Source: Selenomonadaceae bacterium (GTDB lineage: Bacteria; Bacillota; Negativicutes; Selenomonadales; Selenomonadaceae). Taken from it: 64,000 nt of DNA. A model generated the notes under the pieces. That model saw only the letters and a list, made by a program, of their open reading frames with translations. It had not been told where the DNA came from and did no database searches. Where the stretch lies: assembly GCA_017484005.1 (NCBI GenBank), contig JAFUTY010000023.1, positions 1-64,000 on the forward strand. The letters run 5' to 3'. The position numbers and the translations under genes were made by a program. Shown here one piece after another: positions 34,942 to 44,528 of this stretch. Every line of letters begins with the position of its first letter. Position 1 is the stretch's first letter.

Positions 34942-35161
34942 TTATAAGGGCAATTCAGTTTCATAAATCTGCAGCAAAAGTCCAGCTTCAGATGAAAAGA
35001 CTTCCGCAGCATTTTTTAAACCTGCATCGAGATAATCGATTGGACAAGTCGGATCATATCCAAATTGTCCGAGTTCCATTTCAACTTCCGCCTCGCGATC
35101 TCGAATTTCCCATTTGAAATCATAATCGCTTGTCAATGCTTGATGCTCGCCTTTGAATTCA
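34942..35161 (-). pseudogene. Partial copy of the mutarotase-like gene
   Basis: Positions 35001-35161 match 35379-35539 inside the neighbouring gene with a single mismatch. The next 60 bases match less well, but the encoded residues stay similar (SSEAGLLLQIYETELPL, then stop). The N-terminal 60% of the gene is missing, and the open frame begins inside a terminator. I read it as a remnant of a duplicate, not a working gene. Confidence 0.75.
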
Positions 35162-35170
35162 AATAAAAAA

Positions 35171-35209
35171 AAAGATCCACCGATCAACTTCGATCGATGG
35201 ATCTTTTTA
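35171..35209. terminator. Bidirectional hairpin terminator
   Basis: GATCCACCGATC pairs with GATCGATGGATC around AACTTC, with a nine-A run before and a five-T run after. It lies downstream of the mutarotase-like gene on the minus strand. Confidence 0.75.
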
Positions 35210-35237
35210 AATTGGGTCAAGCGTCACGCTTGTTTTT
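35207..35237 (+). repeat. Terminator-like element shared with the hypF 3' end, copy 1
   Basis: AAATTGGGTCAAGC, then GTCACGCTTGTTTTT, forms a plus-strand hairpin (CAAGCG with CGCTTG) with a T-run. The same 14-base lead sequence and hairpin occur after hypF at 44529. No plus-strand gene precedes this copy. Confidence 0.7.
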
Positions 35238-35961
35238 ATCGCGATTTCAAAACATAGACAACCTGTCCTTGAGTCATTCCGCCTGTCTCGATCAACAATC
35301 CACTTTTGACTGCGGAAAAATGCAATGGCAATTCAGTTTCATAAAGTTGCAACAGAATTCCAGATTCCGAAGAAAAAACTTCCGCAGCATTTTTTAAACC
35401 TGCATCGAGATAATCGATTGGACAAGTCGGATCATATCCAAATTGTCCGATTTCCATTTCAACTTCCGCCTCGCGATCTCGAATTTCCCATTTGAAATCA
35501 TAATCGCTTGTCAATGCTTGATGCTCGCCTTTGAATTCATCTGAAAACACTTTGATCTTAGGATCTTTCAAAATCTCGGTATTGAAAACGAGCCGATTAT
35601 GAAGTGCAGCGGTGTGAGATTCATATTTGATACTCAATTCGTTATCATTCGACAGAGAATAGATAACAGTCGAGCCGAGTTGAACGAGTTTCAATCCCTC
35701 GTAAGTCTCCTCAGCCTCCCAAATTTCCTTCGTGAGATCTTTTTCGCTGTTGATAACTGCACCGCGAGATTGATCGGAAACGTCAGAATTTGCGAGAACA
35801 TCGACGAATTTATAACCTTTGCCGAGAAATCTCCATGAAATCAGCCGCGCACCGTAGGTCAGAACTTTAATCGCCGTGCCTTTATTGTTTCTGAGAGTAT
35901 AGACATCGGCAGAAATTCCCTCGGAAATTGTGATTGGATCTTCCTTTTTGATATGCGCCAT
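35236..35961 (-). CDS. Short aldose 1-epimerase-like protein
   Basis: This 241-residue protein resembles galactose mutarotases at its ends: an N-terminal VLTYGARLISWRF, and a C-terminal YETELPLHFSA and GLLIETGGMTQGQ. It is about 100 residues shorter than GalM and lacks the usual central histidine motifs. It may be a non-catalytic carbohydrate-binding relative. It starts 24 bases after the REC-GGDEF-EAL gene on the minus strand. A partial copy lies downstream. Confidence 0.6.
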   Translation of the reverse strand: MAHIKKEDPITISEGISADVYTLRNNKGTAIKVLTYGARLISWRFLGKGYKFVDVLANSDVSDQSRGAVINSEKDLTKEIWEAEETYEGLKLVQLGSTVIYSLSNDNELSIKYESHTAALHNRLVFNTEILKDPKIKVFSDEFKGEHQALTSDYDFKWEIRDREAEVEMEIGQFGYDPTCPIDYLDAGLKNAAEVFSSESGILLQLYETELPLHFSAVKSGLLIETGGMTQGQVVYVLKSR

Positions 35962-35984
35962 GAAAAAAACTCCTTCCGAAAAAA

Positions 35985-37796
35985 CTATTCCGCTTTCGAT
36001 TCCAGATTTTCGGGCGAATCATCCCAATCCTTTCTAAGTTTTTCGATGAAATCTGGAACTGGAAGAGGTTTCGAAAAATAATATCCTTGAATGTCATCCG
36101 CACCAATGCTCGCGAGAAAATCGACCTGCGCTTTTGTCTCGACTCCTTCGACGACAACTCCCATATCCAGATCGAACGCCAAATGCATGATCGATTTCAA
36201 AATTGATCTAGCTCGCGCAGATTTTTCCAATTCTCTAACGAAAGCCATGTCAATTTTCAACACGTCAACAGGCAGATTCTTCAACATGTTCAGCGACGAA
36301 TATCCACTTCCAAAATCATCCATTAGAACTGGAAATCCTTCTTCACGGAAAACTTTGATAACGCTTGTCAACTGGTGTGGATTATCTGTATACGCGCTTT
36401 CAGTGATTTCAAGTTTCAACATCCACGGCTCAAGCTCATACCGCTCAATCAAATTCAACAAAAACTCGAGCAGATCGAGATTGTAAAAATTCATTCTTGA
36501 AACGTTGACTGAAACTGGAATCAATTTTTGCCCACTCTCGCGCTGGCGTTTGAGAAATTTGCAAACCTCTTCCCAAACAAATCGGTCGAGCTTGACAATG
36601 AATCCATTCCGCTCGAAAACTGGAATGAATTTGCCTGGCGAAATCATTCCGTTGACTGGATGAAACCACCGAACTAATGCTTCCGCGCTGACGATGTGAT
36701 TCGATACGAGACTATAAACCGGCTGCAGAAAAATCGTGAATTGATGTTCCTGCAGCGCAAAATTCATATCGCGCACGATCATTTGTTCCTGCAGCATTTG
36801 ATCGCGCATGCTCGCATCATAATACGCGTAGCGATTCATGTAATTGCCTTTGATTTTGTTGAGAGCCATGTGAGCACGGTCGCACATCTGATCGACTGGC
36901 AAAGCTGTCTCTTCAACTGGATAAACGCCGGCATAAAATAGAATGTTATGACTGATTCCGAGTGAGAGAATTGTATTATCGAGTCCCTCGATTAGACGCT
37001 CGATATTCAATTGCTCCTCCGGCATGCAAATCACAAAATGATCTGCTTCGATTCGCGCGGCTAAACTCGTTTCGAGATCGATTGTCGCTAAAAAATAGTA
37101 TGCAGACGTTCGAAGAATCAGATTTCCAGTTTCAACGCGGAAAAGATCATTGATCGCCTTGAAACATGAAATATCAAGATAAATAATGCAAAATTTTATA
37201 TCGCTGTGATCTCGAATCATGTCTGCCGTGCGCTGATAAAATGCTTCGCGATTATAAAGTCCAGTCAACGCATCGCGCTCGATTGTCGCATGCATTTCCA
37301 CGATCTGCTGATCCTTTGCGACCTGCTCGAGCTTTTGCCATTCATTTTCAACTCGCGCCATGACATTTCTGACGCGACATTGCACGACAGTTGGATTATA
37401 CGGTTTGGTTATGAAATCAGCCGCGCCCATCTCCATCGCTCGAGCTTCACTTTCACCGTCATTCCGCGCAGTCATGACGATTACAGGGATATCAATTGAT
37501 CTGCGGCGCAGAACTTTCAAAACTTCATAGCCATCCATCACGGGCATCACGAGATCGACGATTAAAATATTGACGTCATTTTCTTCGATTAATGCAATTG
37601 CCTCGCGACCATCTGACGCCTCGAGAATATCATACTTGTCTTGAAAAAATTGCGACAGGAGCACTCGATTCATTTCAACATCGTCCGCGATTAGCATGAC
37701 TGGACGCTTTGGAACTTTTTCGAGAGCCTTGTCCAATTCTTCTTTGCTCATGGATTTCGGATCGTCAGCGATTGAGCCGACATCGTTTTTCAACAA
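35985..37796 (-). CDS. Response regulator with degenerate GGDEF and intact EAL domain
   Basis: This 603-residue protein starts at TTG behind GAGGGGATAATC. It has a receiver domain (about 32-150, phosphorylation Asp in ILIVDLVMP), a GGDEF-like domain whose active loop reads IEADHF rather than GGDEF, and an EAL domain with SAEALVRW, DDFGSGYSSL, LKIDMAFV and EGVET. It should therefore hydrolyse cyclic di-GMP under control of a histidine kinase, while the GGDEF part may only bind GTP. Its place next to PilT suggests control of twitching or attachment. That link is inference. Confidence 0.92.
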   Translation of the reverse strand: MLKNDVGSIADDPKSMSKEELDKALEKVPKRPVMLIADDVEMNRVLLSQFFQDKYDILEASDGREAIALIEENDVNILIVDLVMPVMDGYEVLKVLRRRSIDIPVIVMTARNDGESEARAMEMGAADFITKPYNPTVVQCRVRNVMARVENEWQKLEQVAKDQQIVEMHATIERDALTGLYNREAFYQRTADMIRDHSDIKFCIIYLDISCFKAINDLFRVETGNLILRTSAYYFLATIDLETSLAARIEADHFVICMPEEQLNIERLIEGLDNTILSLGISHNILFYAGVYPVEETALPVDQMCDRAHMALNKIKGNYMNRYAYYDASMRDQMLQEQMIVRDMNFALQEHQFTIFLQPVYSLVSNHIVSAEALVRWFHPVNGMISPGKFIPVFERNGFIVKLDRFVWEEVCKFLKRQRESGQKLIPVSVNVSRMNFYNLDLLEFLLNLIERYELEPWMLKLEITESAYTDNPHQLTSVIKVFREEGFPVLMDDFGSGYSSLNMLKNLPVDVLKIDMAFVRELEKSARARSILKSIMHLAFDLDMGVVVEGVETKAQVDFLASIGADDIQGYYFSKPLPVPDFIEKLRKDWDDSPENLESKAE

Positions 37797-37818
37797 GATT
37801 ATCCCCTCTTCTTGGCTA

Positions 37819-38817
37819 TCAAATCAGATCGTCGATAACCAAATCGTGCATAGCGGATTCCATGGTTTTCATACCGATATCTTGACTGCTCATCATTGTA
37901 TTAATGAGTTGAGTGTATTTTCCTTGACGAATCAAACTGCGAACTGAAGTTGTTGCCAATAAAACTTCTGTCGCATTGATTCGACCGCCTTTTCTTGCAG
38001 GAACTAATTGCTGGGAGAAAATTCCACGCAAAACATCGGCAAATTGATCTCGAATTGCGTCGCGTTGATCTGCAGGGAACATCGATTCGACACGCATTGC
38101 AGTATCAGCCGCACCGCGAGTATGCAGCGTTCCAATGACAAAAATTCCAGCTGCTGCTGCCTCGATTGTCACACGCATCGATTCCGCGTCACGAATCTCT
38201 CCGACTAGCAATATATCCGGCATCTCGCGAAGAGCTGCTCGAAGTGCATCGGGGAATGACATGAAATCTCGACCAAATTCACGTTGAGAAATCATGCAAT
38301 TCGGCGAAGAATATTCATATTCAATTGGATCTTCAAGCGTCAAAACATGGAGTGCACGTCGATGAAGCATCGTGTTCAAAAACGCCGCGATCGATGTTGA
38401 TTTTCCAGATCCAGTTTTGCCGGTGAATAATAGAAGTCCATTCAGCGGCTCGTCAACCATTTGCATCATGATTGGCGGAAGTCGCAATTCGATCAAAGAC
38501 GGAATTCTGTCGGGGATCAATCGAAGTGCGATTGCGAGATGTCCGCGTTGAAAATATGCATTCCCACGAAAACGTCGACCGCTTGCCGTCCACGAAAAGT
38601 CGATCGAGTAATTATGGGAAAGGAGATCCTGTTGATCATCGTTGACCATTGACGCGAGACATTCTTCGAGAAATCGCTCGGTGAGTGGCTGCTGCATGAT
38701 TGGCTGGAGCTGTCCGCTTTGACGCATGAATGGCGGCTGATCCACCGTGAGATGAATATCAGACGCGTTAGCATCAACCGCGGCGGCAGAGAGTTCATAG
38801 AGCATGTTATCAATCAT
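37819..38817 (-). CDS. pilT: Twitching motility ATPase PilT
   Basis: From ATG 38817, behind AAGGGGGATAAAATT, the product has 332 residues. It shows PilT features: ASDIHLTVDQPP, Walker A TGKTGSGKST, LEDPIEYEY, LLVGEIRDAE and the GTLHTRGAADTAMR histidine box. PilT drives pilus retraction at the cytoplasmic membrane. It lies apart from the pilin genes at 50572-53269. A longer frame upstream to 38931 is not supported by a ribosome site. Confidence 0.92.
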   Translation of the reverse strand: MIDNMLYELSAAAVDANASDIHLTVDQPPFMRQSGQLQPIMQQPLTERFLEECLASMVNDDQQDLLSHNYSIDFSWTASGRRFRGNAYFQRGHLAIALRLIPDRIPSLIELRLPPIMMQMVDEPLNGLLLFTGKTGSGKSTSIAAFLNTMLHRRALHVLTLEDPIEYEYSSPNCMISQREFGRDFMSFPDALRAALREMPDILLVGEIRDAESMRVTIEAAAAGIFVIGTLHTRGAADTAMRVESMFPADQRDAIRDQFADVLRGIFSQQLVPARKGGRINATEVLLATTSVRSLIRQGKYTQLINTMMSSQDIGMKTMESAMHDLVIDDLI

Positions 38818-38882
38818 AATTTTATCCCCCTTATTTAATGTAGTGATTTGTTTTTGATCTTCCAAAAATAGACAATCCAAAT

Positions 38883-39911
38883 TCAATTTGAGATTGCGAA
38901 ATGCGGCATATCGAAGAAATCTCCGCGCCATCTTTTAGGAAGATATTGTTTCAAATTCGGATCTGCCAAAATACATCCAAAGTTATTTTTAGATACCAGT
39001 TTGGTAAAATCCTCCACAGATTTCAATCGACGATCATACGGCTGGCACAAATAATTTTGCATCATGAAAAAACTCGCGACAACAATTCTCGAGACTGGAT
39101 ATTGAGTCTGAAGCCAATGACGGAATGAATTCGCTTTGAATTGCTGATGAACGATCAAAATTTTTTCATAACCATTCGGCTTGTCGCTGATGTGAATCTG
39201 CATTTCTGACATGAAAAGTGGATAATCAATGTGAAATGGAATTCCGAAAGTCTTTTGCAAAAATTTAGCCGCTGGAAATCCACTCGGTGCAACGACTAAA
39301 ACTTCCTCGATTGAACTTGCATCGCGAAAAATTTCCAATCCATGATCTCGTCCGAAGCAATAGATCTTCTGCCAGCCTTTTCGAGTATATCGACGTCTCA
39401 ACTCATCAACTGCAGGAATTTCAAAATCAAATGGCGTGACTCCTAGAACTCCAAGAGCCCATCGCTTTTTGACTTGTTGAGGTTCAGTCATTCGAAACAG
39501 CGTCGCAAGATAAATTTCTTGAATTCCATCATCATAAAATTTTGTTTCATCGCAGCCAGCGGCAATTGAAACTCGATGAAATTTCTCCTCGATGTTTCGA
39601 CAGATTTCCGCGATATTCAATCCAAAAACTGAAACTCGCGGAACTCCAATCAATCCAATAAGTGTAGAATCACCGATAATCGATTCGACTTTCGAAATGA
39701 TTTCTGAATCGTCGCGAAGTCTATCAATCAGAGTATAGAGGGGAATATTGAGCTGCAGAATTCGATTTTGATCGATAATCCCGCACCATTTTGGATTTTG
39801 TAAACCGCTGATATTTTCGCTGGACGAATTGCAAATGATACAAACTCCGCCCATCGATTGAATCGCTTGAATTGCGCCGATGATATCTGGTGCGAGACTC
39901 AAGCCGCTCAT
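38883..39911 (-). CDS. Nitrogenase component 1-like protein
   Basis: This 342-residue protein starts at ATG behind GAGGAGGATAAG. Short stretches recall nitrogenase-like component 1 proteins: LIGVPRVSVFGLNIAEICRN, LGVTPFDFEIP and VVAPSGFPAAKFLQKTFGIP. It is shorter than NifD, and no nifH-like partner is visible, so nitrogenase activity is unlikely. It is the first gene of an operon with PilT and a cyclic di-GMP phosphodiesterase. Family membership is tentative and the role is unknown. Confidence 0.5.
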   Translation of the reverse strand: MSGLSLAPDIIGAIQAIQSMGGVCIICNSSSENISGLQNPKWCGIIDQNRILQLNIPLYTLIDRLRDDSEIISKVESIIGDSTLIGLIGVPRVSVFGLNIAEICRNIEEKFHRVSIAAGCDETKFYDDGIQEIYLATLFRMTEPQQVKKRWALGVLGVTPFDFEIPAVDELRRRYTRKGWQKIYCFGRDHGLEIFRDASSIEEVLVVAPSGFPAAKFLQKTFGIPFHIDYPLFMSEMQIHISDKPNGYEKILIVHQQFKANSFRHWLQTQYPVSRIVVASFFMMQNYLCQPYDRRLKSVEDFTKLVSKNNFGCILADPNLKQYLPKRWRGDFFDMPHFAISN

Positions 39912-39943
39912 AACTTATCCTCCTCGACGGAAAATTTTTTTAC

Positions 39944-39949
39944 ATTATA
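39944..39949 (-). promoter_or_regulatory. -10 box of the nitrogenase-like/pilT operon
   Basis: TATAAT on the minus strand lies 32 bases before the start at 39911, with GAGGAGG between. No good -35 is seen. The divergent pncB promoter region lies next to it. Confidence 0.45.
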
Positions 39950-40046
39950 CACTGCAATAATGGAATTTGATCTGAAAAAAATTCCGCGAGCAAAATTGCG
40001 GCGAATGTAGTATATTTCAGAAAAATTCAAGAAGGGACGATCTCTT

Positions 40047-41504
40047 TTGACACAATTCGACAAACGCAACATTTCCATGATGATGGATTTGTATGAAATG
40101 ACAATGGCGAATGGATATTTCGTCGATCAAAACGTGAAATCTCAAGTCGCGTTCGATGTTTTCTATCGTCGAAATCCTGATCACGGCGGATTTGCAATCT
40201 TTGCAGGGCTCGAGCAAATTCTCGAGTATCTCGAAAACATGCATTTTGATTCTGCGGATATCGATTATTTCCGCTCGCTGAATCTGTTTTCGGAAAATTT
40301 TTTGGAGTATCTCCGCGATTTTAAATTCACTGGATCGATCTATGCATTTCCCGAGGGCACGATTATGTATCCAGATGAGCCAATTTTGACGGTTGTCGCG
40401 AATTTAATCGATGCTCAGCTCGTTGAAACTGCAATTCTCTCACAAATAAACCACCAATCTTTAATCGCAACGAAAGCTCGTCGAATTGTCAGAGCAGCAA
40501 ATGGGCGGGCAGTTTCAGATTTTGGCGCACGTCGAGCTCACAATATGGATGCGGCGACCTATGGAGCTCGAGCAGCGTATATCGGTGGAGTCAATGGAAC
40601 AGCGACAGTCAGTGCGGGCGAGATGTTTGGAATTCCTGTCGGTGGAACGATGGCTCACAGCTGGGTTATGTTTTATCGAAACGAATTCGAGGCGTTCAAA
40701 AAATATGCCGAGACCTATCCAGATGCCGCGACGCTGTTAGTCGATACATATGACGTGATTCATTCTGGAATTCCCAACGCGATTCGAGTTGCTCGCGAAA
40801 TTCTTGAACCGATGGGCAAACGTCTCAAGGGAATTCGAATCGATTCCGGCGACTTGGCATATTTATCAAAACGAATTCGAACGATGTTAGACGATGCGGA
40901 TCTCAAAGACTGCAAGATCGTCGCGTCAAATTCTCTCGATGAATTTACAATCGCCTCGCTGTTGAGTCAAGGTGCGCAAATCGATTCATTCGGCGTCGGT
41001 GAAAGATTAATCACGGCGAAATCTGAACCAGTTTTCGGTGCAGTTTACAAAATCGCGGCGGTTGAAGAGAATGGAAAATTCGAGCCGCGAATCAAAGTCT
41101 CGGAAAATGTTGAAAAAATCACGAATCCAGGTTTGAAAGATGTCTATCGAGTTTATGATCCGAATGGAAAAGCTGTCGCGGATCTTCTAGCGCTGCACGG
41201 TGAAAATGTTGATATGTCACAGCCGTTCCGCTATGTTGATCCTTTGAAACCGTGGAAAAATCGATCGTTTGAACATTGCACGGCGAAAAATTTGCGTCGA
41301 TTGTATTTGGAAAATGGAAAACGCGTTGAGAATCTGCCAAGTCTCAACGAAATTCGAGATTATGTTCAATCGCAGCTCACGAATGAGATTTGGCAGGAGG
41401 AACAGCGATTTGAAAATCCACATAAACATTATCTGGATATGAGTCCAAACTATTACGAGATGAAGATGTCGCTGTTATATGAAACGCGGAAGAATTTGGA
41501 GTGA
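40047..41504 (+). CDS. pncB: Nicotinate phosphoribosyltransferase
   Basis: This 485-residue protein starts at TTG behind AAGAAGGGACG. It makes nicotinate mononucleotide from nicotinate and PRPP in NAD salvage. The sequence shows MDLYEMTMANGYF, FGARRAHNMDAATYGARAAY, GTMAHSWVM and GIRIDSGDLAYLSKRIR, all typical of the long PncB form. The aroE gene starts four bases after its stop. Confidence 0.93.
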   Translation: MTQFDKRNISMMMDLYEMTMANGYFVDQNVKSQVAFDVFYRRNPDHGGFAIFAGLEQILEYLENMHFDSADIDYFRSLNLFSENFLEYLRDFKFTGSIYAFPEGTIMYPDEPILTVVANLIDAQLVETAILSQINHQSLIATKARRIVRAANGRAVSDFGARRAHNMDAATYGARAAYIGGVNGTATVSAGEMFGIPVGGTMAHSWVMFYRNEFEAFKKYAETYPDAATLLVDTYDVIHSGIPNAIRVAREILEPMGKRLKGIRIDSGDLAYLSKRIRTMLDDADLKDCKIVASNSLDEFTIASLLSQGAQIDSFGVGERLITAKSEPVFGAVYKIAAVEENGKFEPRIKVSENVEKITNPGLKDVYRVYDPNGKAVADLLALHGENVDMSQPFRYVDPLKPWKNRSFEHCTAKNLRRLYLENGKRVENLPSLNEIRDYVQSQLTNEIWQEEQRFENPHKHYLDMSPNYYEMKMSLLYETRKNLE

Positions 41505-41508
41505 TTCG

Positions 41509-42321
41509 ATGAATTTTGCAGTTATCGGCTATCCAATTGAGCATTCTCTATCTCCAAAAATGCATCAGGCGGCACTCGATAAAATTTTCCCAGATTCAAG
41601 CTACATTCGACTTTCGATCGCACCGGAAAATTTGAAAATCGGAGTTGAATCATTGAGAAATTTGAATTTTCGAGGATTCAACGTCACAATTCCACACAAA
41701 ACTTCGATCATGGAATTTTTGGACGAGATCGATTCAGACGCTCAAGAAATTGGTGCAGTGAATACTGTTGTTAATGTATCTGGAAAATTGATTGGATTCA
41801 ACACGGATCATTTGGGATTTTTGCATGGATTGGGCGATTTTTTGATAGAGAATCGAGATGTCACGATGTTGGGAGCTGGTGGAGCGGCTCGAGCGGTTTA
41901 TCATGCGTTCAAAAAGAATCGAGCGCGTCGAATCACAATTGGAGTTCGAAATTTGAATCGCGCCAAAAATTTTGATTCCGCGGAAATTTTTCAATTCGAA
42001 GATCCAGAATTTGTTGAAAGACTCGCGACAACAGATCTAATCGTCAACACTACTCCTCTCGGAATGAATCCAAATGTTGATTCTATGCCGCCAATCGATA
42101 TTGAAAAAATGAATCGGGAAGCATTTGTCTACGATTTAATTTATACTCCGGAGCTCACAAAATTTTTGCAGGAATCTCAAAAGCGCGGGCATCGAATTGC
42201 GAATGGCGTTCCAATGCTAGTGGGACAAGGGGCTGAAGCGTTTCGACTTTGGACGGGAAAAATTCCAGATATCGATTCAATGCTTGACGCGCTGTTAAAT
42301 CAACTTCGATGCAAGAATTGA
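41509..42321 (+). CDS. aroE: Shikimate dehydrogenase
   Basis: From ATG 41509, behind TTTGGAGTGATTCG, the 270-residue protein has the AroE landmarks: GYPIEHSLSPKMHQAA, NVTIPHKTSI with the catalytic Lys, GAVNTVV, NTDHLGFL and the NADP loop GAGGAARAV. It reduces 3-dehydroshikimate in aromatic amino acid synthesis. hypF overlaps its last 13 bases, an unusual partner. Confidence 0.93.
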   Translation: MNFAVIGYPIEHSLSPKMHQAALDKIFPDSSYIRLSIAPENLKIGVESLRNLNFRGFNVTIPHKTSIMEFLDEIDSDAQEIGAVNTVVNVSGKLIGFNTDHLGFLHGLGDFLIENRDVTMLGAGGAARAVYHAFKKNRARRITIGVRNLNRAKNFDSAEIFQFEDPEFVERLATTDLIVNTTPLGMNPNVDSMPPIDIEKMNREAFVYDLIYTPELTKFLQESQKRGHRIANGVPMLVGQGAEAFRLWTGKIPDIDSMLDALLNQLRCKN

Positions 42322-44525
42322 TTCGCGTTTTTGGAATCGTTCAAGGAGTGGGATTTCGACCATTCATCGCAAATTTGGCGCGAGATTTCAAGCTTCGAGG
42401 GACAGTTTCGAATCGAGGAGCATTCGTCGAAATTTTTTGTGATGGTGAGGGCGATCGATTAGATGAATTTCGTCGAGCGATCGTTCAAAAAAAGCCTCCG
42501 CGATCGATAATTTTGCAAGTTGAATTCGAGCCGGTGAAATTTGATCCTCCCAACAATTTTGAGATTATCGAAAGCAATTTTGAAACTGGAATTCGATTTG
42601 TCTCACCAGATATCGCGATTTGTCCAGATTGTCAGCGCGAGATGTTAGATCCCAATGATCGGCGATATTTACATCCATTTATCAATTGCACTGCCTGCGG
42701 AGCTCGATTGACAATCATTGAAAAACTTCCATATGATCGCGAGCGCACGACGATGAAAATTTTTCCGATGTGCGAAAGTTGTCGCGAGGAGTATGAAAAT
42801 CCAAATTCGCGGCGATATGATGCTCAGCCGATTTGTTGCAATGATTGCGGTGCGAGCTATTTTTTATTGAGCGATTCAAAAATCAAAAATCTCGAGGCAA
42901 TTCATCGAGCCTGCGAGATTGTCAAATCGGGCGGAATCGTTGCAGTGAAAGGGATTGGTGGATTTCATCTTTGCTGCGACGCTCGAAATCCTTCCGCGAT
43001 TCAAAAATTGCGCGATCGAAAACATCGACCATCGAAACCGTTTGCAGTGATGTTTCGAAATATCGAGGCAGTTCGATCAAATTGTTTCATTAATATAGTG
43101 TCGGAAAAAATTCTCGACGGCTATCAAAAACCGATTCTACTTTTGCCGAAAAAAAAATCATCGACACTGCCGGAATCGATCGCGCCGATGAATTCGAAAA
43201 TCGGAGCATTTTTGCCATATGCGCCGATTCATCTATTAATTTTTCAAGAATTGCAGACTGATTCGCTAATTATGACGTCAGGAAATGCCTCAGGATCTCC
43301 AATCTGCCGAAATGATTCCGAGGCTCAAGAATTTTTGTCTGAAATAGCTGACGAGATTTTGACAAATGATCGCGAAATTTTGTTGCGAGCTGACGATTCA
43401 GTTGCAGAAATTTTTCGCGATGAAATCTATATGATTAGACGATCTCGAGGATTTGCGCCGCTGCCATTCCATGTAAAAATTTCAAAATCGAAAAAAATTT
43501 TAGCACTCGGCGCGGATCTCAAAAATTCATTCTGCTTTTCAGATGGAGAATTTGTCTTCAATTCACCATATATCGGCGATCTGTCAGATTTACGATCGAT
43601 TGAAACTTTGCGAGAATCAGTGAATCGAATGCTCGATTTATTCGAAATTCAGCCGGATCTCGTTGCATGCGATCTTCATCCTTTATATCAATCTTCGAAA
43701 ATTGCAACTGAATTGAAACTTCCGATCAAAAAAATTCAGCATCATCACTCACATGTTGCATCGTGTCTAGCTGAAAATAATTTTCATGGTGACTCGATAG
43801 GAATTGCATTCGATGGAACAGGATTTGGACTTGACGGATCGATTTGGGGCGGAGAAATATTTGTGAATTTTGAAAGACGATTCTCGATAAATTCATTCAT
43901 CCATGCTGGAGGAGATCAAGCATCGCGCGATGGATCTCGAATTGCAAATTCAATGTTGATCGATCTTTTTCCAGATCCTCAAAAAGTTTCCGAAATTCTA
44001 GGGATCGATTCAACATTCAACGCGACAAAATTTTTAAGAGATCGGAATTTGAACTGTATCAAATCGACAAGCTGTGGAAGATTGTTCGATGCAGTTTCAG
44101 CGATTTTAGGAATCAAATCTGTATCGACATTCGAGGGAGAAGCGGCAATCGATCTTCAAAATTGCGCGATGAAATCTAGCGATTCGATAGATCGACCAAA
44201 ATTTTCGATCGATCAAACTAACGATCTATTTCGATTTTTGGTTGAAAAGAGAATCGAGGGAGTCTCGACAGATCTTTTAGCTTTGGAATTTCATCGATCA
44301 CTCGCGGAAATGATCCTCGATGCATGCTTAAAAATTCGTCGAGAATCTAAAATCGAGACAGTCGCGATATCTGGAGGATGTTTTCAAAATACATTGTTAC
44401 TTGATTTAACGATGAATCTTTTAGAGAAAAATTCATTTCAAGTTTTGATTCATCATTTGAATCCGCCGAATGATGGTGGAATTGCGCTTGGACAAATATA
44501 TCTCGCTAGCAGGCATGACGTTTGA
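42309..44525 (+). CDS. hypF: [NiFe] hydrogenase maturation carbamoyltransferase HypF
   Basis: This 738-residue protein has all HypF modules in order: an acylphosphatase domain (VQGVGFRPF), two zinc fingers (CPDCQREMLDP, INCTACGARLTII, CESC, CCNDCG), a YrdC-like domain (VKGIGGFHLCCDA, KPFAVMFR) and a Kae1-like domain (HHSHVASCLAEN, DGTGFGLDG, SGGCFQN). It makes the thiocarbamate that becomes the cyanide ligand of [NiFe] hydrogenases, together with HypE. No other hyp or hydrogenase gene is in the window. Confidence 0.94.
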   Translation: MQELIRVFGIVQGVGFRPFIANLARDFKLRGTVSNRGAFVEIFCDGEGDRLDEFRRAIVQKKPPRSIILQVEFEPVKFDPPNNFEIIESNFETGIRFVSPDIAICPDCQREMLDPNDRRYLHPFINCTACGARLTIIEKLPYDRERTTMKIFPMCESCREEYENPNSRRYDAQPICCNDCGASYFLLSDSKIKNLEAIHRACEIVKSGGIVAVKGIGGFHLCCDARNPSAIQKLRDRKHRPSKPFAVMFRNIEAVRSNCFINIVSEKILDGYQKPILLLPKKKSSTLPESIAPMNSKIGAFLPYAPIHLLIFQELQTDSLIMTSGNASGSPICRNDSEAQEFLSEIADEILTNDREILLRADDSVAEIFRDEIYMIRRSRGFAPLPFHVKISKSKKILALGADLKNSFCFSDGEFVFNSPYIGDLSDLRSIETLRESVNRMLDLFEIQPDLVACDLHPLYQSSKIATELKLPIKKIQHHHSHVASCLAENNFHGDSIGIAFDGTGFGLDGSIWGGEIFVNFERRFSINSFIHAGGDQASRDGSRIANSMLIDLFPDPQKVSEILGIDSTFNATKFLRDRNLNCIKSTSCGRLFDAVSAILGIKSVSTFEGEAAIDLQNCAMKSSDSIDRPKFSIDQTNDLFRFLVEKRIEGVSTDLLALEFHRSLAEMILDACLKIRRESKIETVAISGGCFQNTLLLDLTMNLLEKNSFQVLIHHLNPPNDGGIALGQIYLASRHDV

Positions 44526-44528
44526 TCT

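Noticed and set aside
34942-35220. 92-codon minus-strand frame as a functional gene
   Set aside because: Its start lies inside a hairpin terminator and the rest is a partial copy of the neighbouring mutarotase-like gene. It is listed as a pseudogene instead.
39950-40046. Riboswitch before pncB
   Set aside because: Only a four-pair CCGC/GCGG stem is visible, with no known NAD-related leader pattern.
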